64,000 nucleotides of DNA, from NCBI GenBank assembly GCA_049437325.1, contig JBMTIM010000009.1, positions 1-64,000 on the forward strand. The letters are read 5' to 3'. The DNA comes from UBA11606 sp049437325 (GTDB lineage Bacteria > Actinomycetota > Acidimicrobiia > Acidimicrobiales > Aldehydirespiratoraceae). The translations under genes were made by a program, and so were the position numbers. Positions 1 through 8,182 of the stretch are shown here, piece by piece (within the stretch, counting starts at the first letter, position 1; each line of letters begins with the position of its first letter). Under the pieces are notes generated by a model that was given only the letters and a program-made list of their open reading frames with translations, searched no databases and had not been told where the DNA came from.

Positions 1-22
1 CCCCCCCCCCCCCCCCCCCCCC
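1..22. repeat. 22-base poly-C run at the window edge
   Basis: The first 22 bases are all C, directly before the 3' end of the trpB-like gene. No other homopolymer of this length occurs in the window. It may continue to the left. It looks more like a contig edge or sequencing artefact than a biological element, but a true tract cannot be excluded from one side. Confidence 0.6.
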
Positions 23-36
23 ACGAGGGTGGTGGG

Positions 37-1407
37 CTAGCCCTCCGCCACGACTGGTACCTGTGCCATGGCAGCGGCGATGGCGTCGTCACTGAGGTCA
101 TGGTCGACCATCTCACCGGACAGGAACTGCTCGTAGGCGGCAAGGTCGAGATGACCGTGGCCGCACAATGCCGTGAGTATCACCTTCTCTTCCCCCGACT
201 CCTTGCACCGCATCGCTTCCCGGATGGCAGCAGCGATCGCATGGGTGGGTTCGGGGGCGGGGACGATGCCCTCGGTGCGGGCGAACTGCAACGCACCGGT
301 GAAGCACTCGGTCTGGCCGATTGCTTCCGCCTCGACCAATCCGGTCTCGTAGAGGTGGGAGACCAAGGGCGACATGCCGTGGTAGCGCAAGCCACCGGCG
401 TGGATCGGATCGGGGATGAATTGGTGACCGAGGGTGTGCATCTTGACCAGGGGCGTCATCCCTGCCGTGTCGCCGAAGTCGTAGCGGTATTCGCCCTTGC
501 TCAGCGACGGGCACGCTGCCGGTTCGACACATCGAATGGTCGGGTTCATGTTGCCGGCGAGCTTTTCGCGAAGGAACGGGAAACTGAGACCACCGAAGTT
601 CGAGCCACCGCCGGTGCATCCGACGAGCAGATCGGGCTGCTCACCGACCTTGGCCAACTGCAGCAGGGCCTCCTCGCCGATGATCGTCTGGTGCAGCAGC
701 ACGTGGTTGAGCACCGAGCCGAGGGCATAGCGGGTGTTCGGGTCCTCGACCGCCATCGCAACGGCTTCGGAGATCGCAATACCGAGACTTCCGTTGTGGT
801 CGGGGTTTTCGGCGAGTAGCGAGCGCCCGTACTCGGTGACGTCACTGGGTGACGAGTGCAGTGTTGCGCCCCAGATCTCCATCATGGTTTTGCGGTAGGG
901 CTTGGCTCGGTACGACGCTGCCACCTGCCAGATCTCGCACTCGATGCCGTACTGAGCGGTGGCAAAGGCCAACGAACTGCCCCATTGGCCGGCACCGGTC
1001 TCGGTGGTGAGCTTCGTGATGCCTTCCTGGTGGTTGTAGAAGGCCTGGGGTACCGAGGTGTTGGGTTTGTGTGAGCCTGCCGGGCTCACACCTTCGTACT
1101 TGTAGTAGATGCGAGCCGGTGTATCGAGCAGTTGTTCGAGGCGACGAGCCCGGAACACCGGGCTCGGACGCCACAGCTTGTAGACGTCGAGGACGCCACC
1201 GGGGATGTCGATGTAGGAGTCGGTCGAGACCTCCTGCATGATCAGTGCCATCGGGAACAATGGCGCAAGGTCGTCGGGACCGATCGGCTCGTGGGTTCCG
1301 GGGTGAAGCGGGGGTGGCGGCGGGCTCGGGAGATCCGGGATGACGTTGTACCACTGGGTGGGCATCTCGGATTCGTCGAGCAGGATCTTGCTGTAGTCCG
1401 CGGCCAT
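37..1407 (-). CDS. trpB: TrpB2-type tryptophan synthase beta chain-like protein
   Basis: This 456-residue PLP enzyme would condense indole and serine to tryptophan, or act on a related substrate. The Lys of SHKPN (about residue 100) is the expected PLP lysine, and CTGGGSNFGG is the phosphate-binding glycine loop. Length and the N-terminal extension fit the TrpB2 subfamily, which does not depend on TrpA for its fold. The chosen ATG has an AGAGG-type ribosome site 8-9 nt upstream; the reading frame stays open further upstream but lacks similarity. It lies 35 bp behind the SDR gene as the last gene of a P450-SDR-TrpB2 operon. No trpA is in view, so its substrate in this context is uncertain. Confidence 0.9.
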   Translation of the reverse strand: MAADYSKILLDESEMPTQWYNVIPDLPSPPPPPLHPGTHEPIGPDDLAPLFPMALIMQEVSTDSYIDIPGGVLDVYKLWRPSPVFRARRLEQLLDTPARIYYKYEGVSPAGSHKPNTSVPQAFYNHQEGITKLTTETGAGQWGSSLAFATAQYGIECEIWQVAASYRAKPYRKTMMEIWGATLHSSPSDVTEYGRSLLAENPDHNGSLGIAISEAVAMAVEDPNTRYALGSVLNHVLLHQTIIGEEALLQLAKVGEQPDLLVGCTGGGSNFGGLSFPFLREKLAGNMNPTIRCVEPAACPSLSKGEYRYDFGDTAGMTPLVKMHTLGHQFIPDPIHAGGLRYHGMSPLVSHLYETGLVEAEAIGQTECFTGALQFARTEGIVPAPEPTHAIAAAIREAMRCKESGEEKVILTALCGHGHLDLAAYEQFLSGEMVDHDLSDDAIAAAMAQVPVVAEG

Positions 1408-1442
1408 GGGAACCTCTTCTCGTCGTCGGCTAGCGCTCGGTT

Positions 1443-2345
1443 TTACTCGCTGGGTCGGCGTTGTGCATCTGTCGTGGTCTGCTGATCGCCGAGCAACGTG
1501 AAGAATGCACCCCGGTACGCACCTTCGGGGTCGGCGCGGACTGCTTCGTCGAGTGCGACTGCATCGTCGCCGACCAGGATTCGCCACTCGCCGTTCGTCA
1601 CGGCTTCGAGGATCACGCTGGCCGCTTCCTCTGCGGTCATCGGTGCGTTCGTCTCGAACAGTTCGGCGGTGGCGACGAGGAGTTCGGCGATCTCGGCGTC
1701 GGGTTCGTGGAGGGCATGGCGCATCGTGTTGGCGACGATTCGGGTGCCGATATGTCCCGGCATCACGACATGTGCGCTGAGGTGGGGAGCATTGACCTTG
1801 AAGTCCTCCTGGAGCGCTTCGGTGAAGCCCTTCACCGCGAACTTCGCAGCGGAGTAGGCCGTGTGTGGTCGCTCGGGTCCGACACTGGCATAGAAGCCGT
1901 TGACGGAGCTCGTGTTGACCACTGCGCCAGCCGGTGCGGCTGCGAGGAGTGGCAGGAAGACTCGGCAGCCGAGATACACGCCACCCCAGTCGACCCGAAA
2001 GACGTTCTCCCACTCGTCGCGGGGCACGGTGAACATCGAACCGCCACCGGCAACGCCAGCGTTGTTGAACAGTGCGTGGATGTGGTCGGTGCCGAAACCC
2101 TCCACGATCGCATCGCGGAACGCCTCGAGATCGGACTCGACGGCAACGTTGACGCGGTGGGTGACGACCCGGGAATCGGGTGCCTGATCGGCGACGATCG
2201 CTGCGGTCTCGGCCATCGTGTCGGGGGCAATGTCACAGAAGGCGACATCGGCGCCTGCGAGAGCGAGCTGACGGACGAGTTCGCGGCCCATGCCCGTGCC
2301 GCCCCCCGTCACCACGGCGATCTTGCCGTCGAAGTTGTCGATCAC
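1443..2345 (-). CDS. Short-chain dehydrogenase/reductase (SDR)
   Basis: A 300-residue NAD(P)-dependent oxidoreductase of the classical SDR type. It has the Rossmann glycine motif TGGGTGMGR near residue 12, NNAG at about 90, the catalytic Ser in NTSS, and the YSAAK Tyr-Lys pair at about 160. The GTG start overlaps the P450 stop codon as GTGA, so the two are probably translated together. Its likely role is to oxidise or reduce the hydroxy or keto product of the neighbouring P450. The substrate cannot be read from the sequence. Confidence 0.9.
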   Translation of the reverse strand: MIDNFDGKIAVVTGGGTGMGRELVRQLALAGADVAFCDIAPDTMAETAAIVADQAPDSRVVTHRVNVAVESDLEAFRDAIVEGFGTDHIHALFNNAGVAGGGSMFTVPRDEWENVFRVDWGGVYLGCRVFLPLLAAAPAGAVVNTSSVNGFYASVGPERPHTAYSAAKFAVKGFTEALQEDFKVNAPHLSAHVVMPGHIGTRIVANTMRHALHEPDAEIAELLVATAELFETNAPMTAEEAASVILEAVTNGEWRILVGDDAVALDEAVRADPEGAYRGAFFTLLGDQQTTTDAQRRPSE

Positions 2346-3604
2346 GCCCAATTCACCTTCACCGGAAGGTGTTTGTAGCCGTGCACAAAACTTGCCGCCA
2401 CGAAGTCGCGATCGCCGGCGGGCTCGATCGAGTCGATGCGTTCGACCATCTGCTCGAGCAGGGCGGCGATGCTCGCCTTGGCGAGGTGAGCTCCAAGGCA
2501 GTAGTGCTCGGCCCAGCCGAAACCGAGGTGCCGGTTGGGGTTGCGGCCGATGTCGAATCGGTTGGGATCGTCGAACACCTCCTCGTCTCGGTTGGCTGCC
2601 CCGTAGAACATGCACAGGCGATCACCTTCGGCGATGGTCACGCCGTCGAGCTCGTAGTCACTGAGGGCCGTGCGTTTCATGTAGTTGACCGGCGCGGTGT
2701 ACCGCACGACTTCCTCGACCGCAGTTTTCATCAGCGAACGGTCGGCCTTCAGCCGTTCGAACTCTTCGGGGAAATCGAGAAATGCGCCCATCGCTCCTGA
2801 GATCGAGTGCCGCGTCGTGTCGTGTCCGGCGTTGAAGACGATCAGGTAGTAGCCGAGGGTTTCGATCAGACCCATCGGTTCACCGTTCTCGAGGGTGGCA
2901 GTTGCCAGCAGGGTGGCGAGATCGTCGCGTGGGTGGGCTCGGCGGTCTTCGATGATCGCGTTGAACATGGTGAAGAACTCCATGGCCAGTGCGGCGGACG
3001 CGGCCTCGCGGTCTTCGCCGGGTCGGCCCACGTCGGGGTCGTCGAAGGCAAACAGTTGCGACGTGAGTTGGAGCAGGTGGTCTTCGTCCGCCTCCGGCAC
3101 GCCGAGGATGGTGCACAGCACGCGCAGCGGGTGCCGCTGCGCCACCATTTCGACGAAGTCGACCGTTTCGTCGCCTCGTTCGGCGAGGCGATCGATCATC
3201 AGCTTGGCGGTGTCGGTGACGATCTCGTCGAGTCGGGTGATGCCTCGCGGGGTGAAGAAGCCGCTCGCCACCTTGCGGAACTCGCGATGGTCGGGCGGAT
3301 CCATCATGATGATCACGCGCATCTGGTTGAAGGCGTTGTCCGGATCGTTGTTCCCGTCCTCCTGACCCTCGGGGAACAGGATGATGTTTCCCTTCTCACT
3401 GGAGAAGACATCGGGGCGGGCGGAGATCTCGGTGATGTGCCGATGCCTGGTGATCGCCCAGAACTTCTCGACCCCGGTTGCGTCGGTCCAGTGGATCGGA
3501 TCGTTCGCACGGAGCCACGCCCATTCGTCGAAGGGAAAGCTTCGATCGGCGTAGGACTCGTTGAGGACGAGGAAGTCGTCGAGGTGCGCAGGGGCATTCG
3601 TCAT
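2342..3604 (-). CDS. Cytochrome P450
   Basis: A soluble bacterial P450 of 420 residues. The I-helix oxygen motif is AGHDTT, the K-helix ExxR is EEVVR, and the haem ligand is the Cys of FGWAEHYCLG at about residue 369. The usual glycine four places after Phe is Ala here. The architecture resembles the CYP124/125/142 lipid and sterol hydroxylases of actinobacteria, but the family assignment is by eye. A TACCGT box six bases before the ATG supports this start and a leaderless mRNA. First gene of the operon that continues into the SDR and TrpB2 genes. A ferredoxin partner is not nearby. Confidence 0.93.
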   Translation of the reverse strand: MTNAPAHLDDFLVLNESYADRSFPFDEWAWLRANDPIHWTDATGVEKFWAITRHRHITEISARPDVFSSEKGNIILFPEGQEDGNNDPDNAFNQMRVIIMMDPPDHREFRKVASGFFTPRGITRLDEIVTDTAKLMIDRLAERGDETVDFVEMVAQRHPLRVLCTILGVPEADEDHLLQLTSQLFAFDDPDVGRPGEDREAASAALAMEFFTMFNAIIEDRRAHPRDDLATLLATATLENGEPMGLIETLGYYLIVFNAGHDTTRHSISGAMGAFLDFPEEFERLKADRSLMKTAVEEVVRYTAPVNYMKRTALSDYELDGVTIAEGDRLCMFYGAANRDEEVFDDPNRFDIGRNPNRHLGFGWAEHYCLGAHLAKASIAALLEQMVERIDSIEPAGDRDFVAASFVHGYKHLPVKVNWA

Positions 3605-3610
3605 CCCACG

Positions 3611-3616
3611 ACGGTA
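3611..3616 (-). promoter_or_regulatory. -10 box of the P450 operon
   Basis: TACCGT on the minus strand, 6 nt before the P450 ATG, with no Shine-Dalgarno. It fits a leaderless start. Confidence 0.5.
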
Positions 3617-3627
3617 TTCGCTCCGGA

Positions 3628-3654
3628 CCCGGTGGGGGAAAATTCCCACCCGGG
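3628..3654. promoter_or_regulatory. Inverted repeat in the divergent P450/cupin promoter region
   Basis: Two arms, CCCGG-TGGG on the left and CCCACCCGGG on the right, flank an AT-rich centre GGAAAATT and are near-perfect inverted repeats with one bulge. The element sits 11 bp beyond the P450 -10 box, in the 89-bp gap between divergent genes. That position suits an operator. No regulator gene is adjacent. Confidence 0.45.
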
Positions 3655-3693
3655 CACGGGGGCCGCTGCGGCCATCATGAGAGACTCCAATCG

Positions 3694-4236
3694 ATGGACA
3701 CACCTGGCGTCCCTGGGCTCGAGCCGGTCTTCGCGACCATGACCGATGATGATCCCGACTGCCCCTACATCCAGGTTCGCAGTCAGCGGAATGCCGACGG
3801 CTCGGTCGCGCATGTGTGGGAGAAGTGGGTGGCCTTCTCCGTCGAACCGCTCTACCTTGCGCTGTTCGCCCGCTACGACCCCGGCATGATCGTCCGTCGG
3901 CATGGGCACTTCAGCCCGCACACCGTCGTCGTCTTGTCGGGGCTCTTGATGATCGGCGACCACGAACTGGGAGCTGGAGGTCATGTGGAACTCCCGCTCG
4001 GTGCATCGTTCGGTCCCTTGCTGGCCGGTCCCCACGGAGCCGAGCTCTATGAGGTCATGATGGGTGATCCGCGATCGTGGAGTGACGACGAAGAGTCGAT
4101 GCAGCGCCTGCTGGCCGCTCGGGGGGCCACGCAGCTACCAGATCCACCAATCGATCTGCCGGCCGGACTCGACGACCTCCGGGCTGTCTTCGGTCGTGCT
4201 GAGGGCATCGCAGCCGAGACCGATCCCGACTCGTGA
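3694..4236 (+). CDS. Cupin-like protein
   Basis: A protein of 180 residues with a single cupin-like beta-barrel core. The stretch around residues 60-75 contains RRHGHFSPHTVVVLSG, typical of cupin motif 1 with histidines that could bind a metal; motif 2 is poorly conserved. No signal peptide. The enzyme or binding function is unknown. It is divergent from the P450 operon and translationally coupled to the DUF72 gene by a GTGA overlap. The start is the first ATG; there is no strong ribosome site, so a slightly downstream start (ATG at codon 16) is possible. Confidence 0.6.
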   Translation: MDTPGVPGLEPVFATMTDDDPDCPYIQVRSQRNADGSVAHVWEKWVAFSVEPLYLALFARYDPGMIVRRHGHFSPHTVVVLSGLLMIGDHELGAGGHVELPLGASFGPLLAGPHGAELYEVMMGDPRSWSDDEESMQRLLAARGATQLPDPPIDLPAGLDDLRAVFGRAEGIAAETDPDS

Positions 4237-5093
4237 GTGTCCCCGTTCTCGGTGTCGGGTGTCCGATGTGGGCGAATCGGGCCTGGGTCGGCCGCTATCT
4301 GCCCTCCGACACGCCGTCGGGGAGGGAACTCGAGCCGTACTCGCAGGTGTGCAACGCGGTCGAGGGCAACACCACGTTCTACGCCGAGCCGACGGCAGAT
4401 GCGGTCGCACGGTGGCGGGCCACGACACCGGAGGACTTTCGGTTCGCATTCAAGTTGCCTCGCCAGATCACGCACGATCGACGGTTGCGAGACACGAAGG
4501 AACCGCTTCGGGTCTTTCTGGATCGTATGGAACCCCTTGGGGAGCGCCTCGGCCCGTTCATGATCCAGCTTCCGGCGTCCTTCGGCCCCGATGTCCTGTC
4601 GGTGCTTGCATCGTTCCTCGACGGTTTGCCCGCAGGTTTCGAGTGGGCGGTCGAGGTTCGTCACGCCGCATTCCACGCCGGTGGGGACGCCGAGCGTCCC
4701 CTGAACGATCTGCTCCACCAGCATCGGGTCAACCGGGTGATGTTCGACAGTCGACCGGTCTTCGACGGACCCCGCGAAACCGCCGAAGAGATCGATGCCT
4801 GGGAGAACAAGCCGCGCCTGCCGGTTCGGGCGGTGGCAACCGCCGGACAACCGATCGTGCGGTTCATCGGCCGAACCGCCGCAGAGGCGAACCCGCCGTA
4901 CTGGGCACCCTGGGTCGACCGGGTGGTCCGGTGGATCCAGGATGGTCGCCGGCCCACCGTTTTCGTGCACACTCCCGACAACGTCGTTGCCCCGGCACTC
5001 TGCCGCATGTTTCATGCAGAGGTCGCCGCCCGCACCGCGATCGCAGCGCTTCCCCCCGCACCCGCAGTGGCTGTCCAACAGGCGCTGGGGTAG
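4233..5093 (+). CDS. DUF72 (YecE-like) TIM-barrel protein
   Basis: A 286-residue member of the widespread DUF72/YecE family, recognised by the N-terminal GVGCPMWANRAWVG, the NTTFYAEPT segment at about residue 48 and FRFAFKLPRQITHD at about 72. The family has a TIM-barrel fold. Its biochemical function is not established. The GTG start overlaps the stop of the cupin-like gene, so the pair is an operon. No unusual residues noted. Confidence 0.85.
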   Translation: MSVPVLGVGCPMWANRAWVGRYLPSDTPSGRELEPYSQVCNAVEGNTTFYAEPTADAVARWRATTPEDFRFAFKLPRQITHDRRLRDTKEPLRVFLDRMEPLGERLGPFMIQLPASFGPDVLSVLASFLDGLPAGFEWAVEVRHAAFHAGGDAERPLNDLLHQHRVNRVMFDSRPVFDGPRETAEEIDAWENKPRLPVRAVATAGQPIVRFIGRTAAEANPPYWAPWVDRVVRWIQDGRRPTVFVHTPDNVVAPALCRMFHAEVAARTAIAALPPAPAVAVQQALG

Positions 5094-5127
5094 GACCTTC
5101 GACCCGTTCGTGAGACGGTCGGGTCGG

Positions 5128-5133
5128 TACGCT
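5128..5133 (+). promoter_or_regulatory. -10 box of the envelope cassette
   Basis: TACGCT ends 7 nt before the ATG of the small membrane protein gene, with no Shine-Dalgarno. It supports both a leaderless mRNA and the reality of that small gene. Confidence 0.5.
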
Positions 5134-5140
5134 TGGCCCA

Positions 5141-5524
5141 ATGGCACAGCCCCCCTGCAGACCGCCTCAGCGCACTGGGGCGATGATGACCGGCATCGCC
5201 GCGATTCCGGTCGTCGTCGTGACAACGATGGTCTGGCTCGGTGATGTGGCGTCGTCCACCGACGCGTCCGACGCAGTTGCAGGAGGCCTGGGTCTCCTCA
5301 GCGGACTTGTCACGGGCCTGCTCGTGCGTCGCATGGTCGTGTCGGTCGATGTCTGTGCTCGCTCGATCGGTTGTCGATTGCGGCTGGTGGCGTTGCGTCT
5401 CGGTCGGGTACCGACGACGTCGACACCACGCTCACGCCTTCGCACCCCGGTCGCAGTCGCTGCGGCAGCTGTTTTCGTTCCGGCCGACGTCGGCCGTCGT
5501 GGCCCCCCGGCCCGTGTTGTTTGA
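5141..5524 (+). CDS. Small hypothetical membrane protein
   Basis: An open frame of 127 residues with two hydrophobic stretches (about residues 17-33 and 44-61) and an Arg-rich, then Ala/Val-rich C-terminus. I recognise no family. Its reality rests on the leaderless-type promoter exactly 7 nt upstream and on filling an otherwise empty 470-bp gap ahead of the lipoprotein genes. If it is not a gene, this stretch would be a long untranslated leader of the cassette. Confidence 0.45.
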   Translation: MAQPPCRPPQRTGAMMTGIAAIPVVVVTTMVWLGDVASSTDASDAVAGGLGLLSGLVTGLLVRRMVVSVDVCARSIGCRLRLVALRLGRVPTTSTPRSRLRTPVAVAAAAVFVPADVGRRGPPARVV

Positions 5525-5565
5525 CGTCTGAATCAACCAACACGAACGAACGAGGAGAAGAACTC

Positions 5566-6450
5566 ATGACTAATCGCGCGTGGCCACAACTCGTGGTGCT
5601 GCTTGCGCTGTGCATCGCTGCGTCGTCCTGCGGCGGCGACGACCCCACGACTCTCGCCGAGGAGATGCTTGGCGCAAGCGGTGACGCTCACGACGGCGGC
5701 GCCGAGCACGATCAACCCGACAGTGCCGCAGAGGAGTCGGTGGTCGTCGACGAGCCTGATCCGGATGCGGTCGATGGCGCCGTCGCACCGACGATCGGTC
5801 TGGACGTCACCGCCGATCCAGCCGGCGGGATCAACGTCTTCGTCGAAACAACGCACTTCGTTGTCGTCGCTGGCGCCCCGAGTGGCGCAGATGTCGACGG
5901 CTCAGGACATTTCCGGCTTTCCATCGATGGTGAGCCGATGCTTCGCTTCTACAACGATGCCATCTATGTCGGTGGTGTGACCGAGGGTGAGGTCGAGGTG
6001 ATGGTCGAGTTGATGGCGAGCGACGAGCGTCCCTACGCAGTCGACGGCAAGCCGGTCGTTGCGACGACCACGTTCACGGTGCCGCCACACGCCCACGACG
6101 ATCACCGTCATGGCGATCCCGAACCGATCCGTTTCGACGGCGCTGCGCCGACGCTGGCACTCACCGTCGAGCCCGACCCTGTGTCGGGGTACAACGCGTT
6201 TGTCACGCTCGACGGGATGGTGTTGTCGGGGCGCAACGCATCAGGTGCCCACGTGCCCGGTGAAGGCCATCTGCACATCGTTGTCAATGGCCAGAAACTC
6301 GGTCGGCTCTACGGCACGGCCACTCACATCCCCGTCCTGCCCGACGGGGAGGTCGAGATTCGGATTGTGGCGTACACCAACGACCACATGGTCTACGTCG
6401 ACGGTGACGGTGCACCGATCGAAGCCGTGACCACGGTGAGGGGCGGATGA
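5566..6450 (+). CDS. Lipoprotein with a duplicated domain and a His-rich linker
   Basis: A secreted lipoprotein of 294 residues. Signal peptide with lipobox ending at Cys22 (AASSC), then an acidic linker to about residue 73. Two copies of one beta-rich domain follow, at about 75-168 and 195-291. They share the patterns PTxxLxVxxDPxxGxNxFV, GHxxxxxxG and GEVEvxVxLmAsxxxxyxvDG. Between them lies HAHDDHRHGD, a probable metal-binding stretch. An SD-like GGAG lies before the ATG. The gene overlaps the cupredoxin-like gene downstream. Function unknown; metal sensing or delivery at the outer face of the membrane is an inference. Confidence 0.75.
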   Translation: MTNRAWPQLVVLLALCIAASSCGGDDPTTLAEEMLGASGDAHDGGAEHDQPDSAAEESVVVDEPDPDAVDGAVAPTIGLDVTADPAGGINVFVETTHFVVVAGAPSGADVDGSGHFRLSIDGEPMLRFYNDAIYVGGVTEGEVEVMVELMASDERPYAVDGKPVVATTTFTVPPHAHDDHRHGDPEPIRFDGAAPTLALTVEPDPVSGYNAFVTLDGMVLSGRNASGAHVPGEGHLHIVVNGQKLGRLYGTATHIPVLPDGEVEIRIVAYTNDHMVYVDGDGAPIEAVTTVRGG

Positions 6451-6800
6451 TGATCGGCACTCGAGCTGTCGTCGTGTCGATGCTCGTCCTTCTCGCTGCC
6501 TGCGGTGGCGGTGGGAGCGAACTCGACAACGACTCGAACGACGGGGGTACGACCATTGTCCTCGAGTTCGAGGGAGGGGCACTCGTCGGCGGAGCTCGCC
6601 GAGAGATGGTCTCACTCGGCGACACTGTGGTGGTTCGCAGTGTCGGCGCATTCGACGAGCAGATCCATGTCCACGGGTACGACCTGTATCTGGACCCTGG
6701 GACTGAGGCCGACGTGCGGTTCGAGGCGTTGATTCCGGGACGCTTCGAGATCGAATTCGAGATGTCGGGTCGAGTCCTGATCGAGCTCACGGTGTCATGA
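6447..6800 (+). CDS. Cupredoxin-like lipoprotein
   Basis: A protein of 117 residues with a lipoprotein signal peptide (LLAAC, Cys19) and a small beta-sandwich. QIHVHGYDL followed by a PG turn and GRFEIEFEMSGRVLIELTV is typical of the cupredoxin-like domains found in secreted actinobacterial proteins. The canonical copper Cys is missing, so copper binding is uncertain; the HVH pair remains. It overlaps its neighbours by four bases on both sides (ATGA). An ATG one codon downstream is an equally good start. Confidence 0.75.
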   Translation: MMIGTRAVVVSMLVLLAACGGGGSELDNDSNDGGTTIVLEFEGGALVGGARREMVSLGDTVVVRSVGAFDEQIHVHGYDLYLDPGTEADVRFEALIPGRFEIEFEMSGRVLIELTVS

Positions 6801-8182
6801 ATCGACGGGCACGTCTCGCCGCGGGAGTTGGGCTCGCGATCCTTGTGCTGGCGGGAGCCGAGCCGGCAACTGCGCACGGCATCGGTGGCCGGAGCGACCT
6901 GCCGCTGCCAGCATGGCAGTTGGCGTGGGCGGCCGGATTCTCGGTGGCGTCATCGTTCGTCGCCCTCGGGGCGTTCTGGTCACAGCCGCGTCTCGCGGCT
7001 GCCGCGACCGGGCGGGTCCTTGTCGACCTGCGGCGATCCGGCATCCGAATGCTGGGCGTGGCGGCGAAGCTCGTCGGCGTCTTCCTCCTCGGCATCGTCC
7101 TGTACGCAGGTTGGCGGGGAAACCCCAATGGAGCCGTCAACATCGCCGGCGATGCGTTTCTCATCTGGTTCTGGGTCGGCCTGCAACTGGTCGCTGTGCT
7201 GGTCGGAGACGTGTGGCGGGCCTTCAATCCATATCCGACGATCGCCGACTCGGCGGCCTGGGTGTGGGCGAAGGTCCGTGGGGAGGAGCTGGCACCGGTC
7301 GAGGCCGACGGCGAAGCGACATTGTGGCCCGCCGTCGCAGCAATCTTCGCCTACCTCTGGTTCGAGTTGGCCTACCACAGCACCGACAGCCCGCGAGCCA
7401 TTGCGCTGTTCCTCTCCGTCTATTCCGGCGTGATGCTTGCGGGTGCGGCGGTCAAGGGCCGTGGGTGGGTGCGCCGTGCGGATGGCTTTGCCGTGTTGTT
7501 CGCGAAACTGGGTGCCATGGCGCCGCTGTTCCGAGACGGTTCGGGGCAGCTTCGCTGTCGCCTTCCCCTGAGTGGTTTGAGTCGCCTACCCGTTGTTCCC
7601 GGCACCGTTCCGTTCGTGCTCGTGGTGCTCGGCTCGACCACCTTCGACGGATTCACTCGGTCCTCCCTGTGGCTCGACATCGGAGGCGACCAGATCGGCT
7701 GGGCCCGGACCCTGGCCAGCACACTCGGGCTCGTGGTGGTGATCGGCTTGGTCGCAATGGCGTACTCGATCGCGACCTCGGCGATGGCGACGATCACGGG
7801 CGAGGAGCCAGCCGAACTCAGCCGCCTGTTCGGACCAACGCTCGTGCCGATCGCTGCGGCGTACGCCGTCGCTCACTATTTCAGTTTGTTGGTGCTCGAC
7901 GGTCAGCGAATGTTCATCCGCATCAGCGATCCGTTCGGTCGAGGGTGGGACCTGTTCGGAACTGCCGAGTACGCCATCGACTGGACGGTGGTGTCACCCG
8001 ATGTGATCGCCTGGGTGCAGACCCTTGGCATCGCGGTCGGACATGTCCTCGCCGTTGCCGCTGCCCACGACGTGGCGATCAGCCGGTGGAACCATGCACT
8101 CGCAGTGCGCTCGCAATACCCGATGCTCGGCGTGATGGTCCTCTACACCGTGCTCGGACTGTTTTTGCTCCTCGGTGCCTAA
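6797..8182 (+). CDS. Polytopic membrane protein of the 'fenitrothion hydrolase'-annotated family
   Basis: A membrane protein of 461 residues with a signal-like N-terminus ending in ATAHGIGGRSDLPLP and roughly ten hydrophobic segments. Proteins starting HGxGGRxDLPxP are often labelled fenitrothion hydrolase in actinobacterial genomes. I regard that label as unproven; no hydrolase motif is visible. Tryptophans and histidines are abundant in the predicted membrane segments. It is the last gene of the envelope cassette, coupled by ATGA to the cupredoxin-like lipoprotein, which suggests the three products work together at the cell surface. Its stop overlaps the convergent hydrolase gene. Confidence 0.75.
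   Translation: MNRRARLAAGVGLAILVLAGAEPATAHGIGGRSDLPLPAWQLAWAAGFSVASSFVALGAFWSQPRLAAAATGRVLVDLRRSGIRMLGVAAKLVGVFLLGIVLYAGWRGNPNGAVNIAGDAFLIWFWVGLQLVAVLVGDVWRAFNPYPTIADSAAWVWAKVRGEELAPVEADGEATLWPAVAAIFAYLWFELAYHSTDSPRAIALFLSVYSGVMLAGAAVKGRGWVRRADGFAVLFAKLGAMAPLFRDGSGQLRCRLPLSGLSRLPVVPGTVPFVLVVLGSTTFDGFTRSSLWLDIGGDQIGWARTLASTLGLVVVIGLVAMAYSIATSAMATITGEEPAELSRLFGPTLVPIAAAYAVAHYFSLLVLDGQRMFIRISDPFGRGWDLFGTAEYAIDWTVVSPDVIAWVQTLGIAVGHVLAVAAAHDVAISRWNHALAVRSQYPMLGVMVLYTVLGLFLLLGA

Noticed and set aside
1408..2013. Upstream extension of the TrpB frame
   Set aside because: Arg-rich, antisense-like sequence over the SDR gene; TrpB2 length and ribosome site fit the ATG at 1407.
5094..5140. Imperfect GACC-CGT / ACG-GTC hairpin before the small membrane protein gene as a terminator of the DUF72 gene
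   Set aside because: The stem is short with a bulge, has no U tract and runs into the next promoter, so support is too weak to list.
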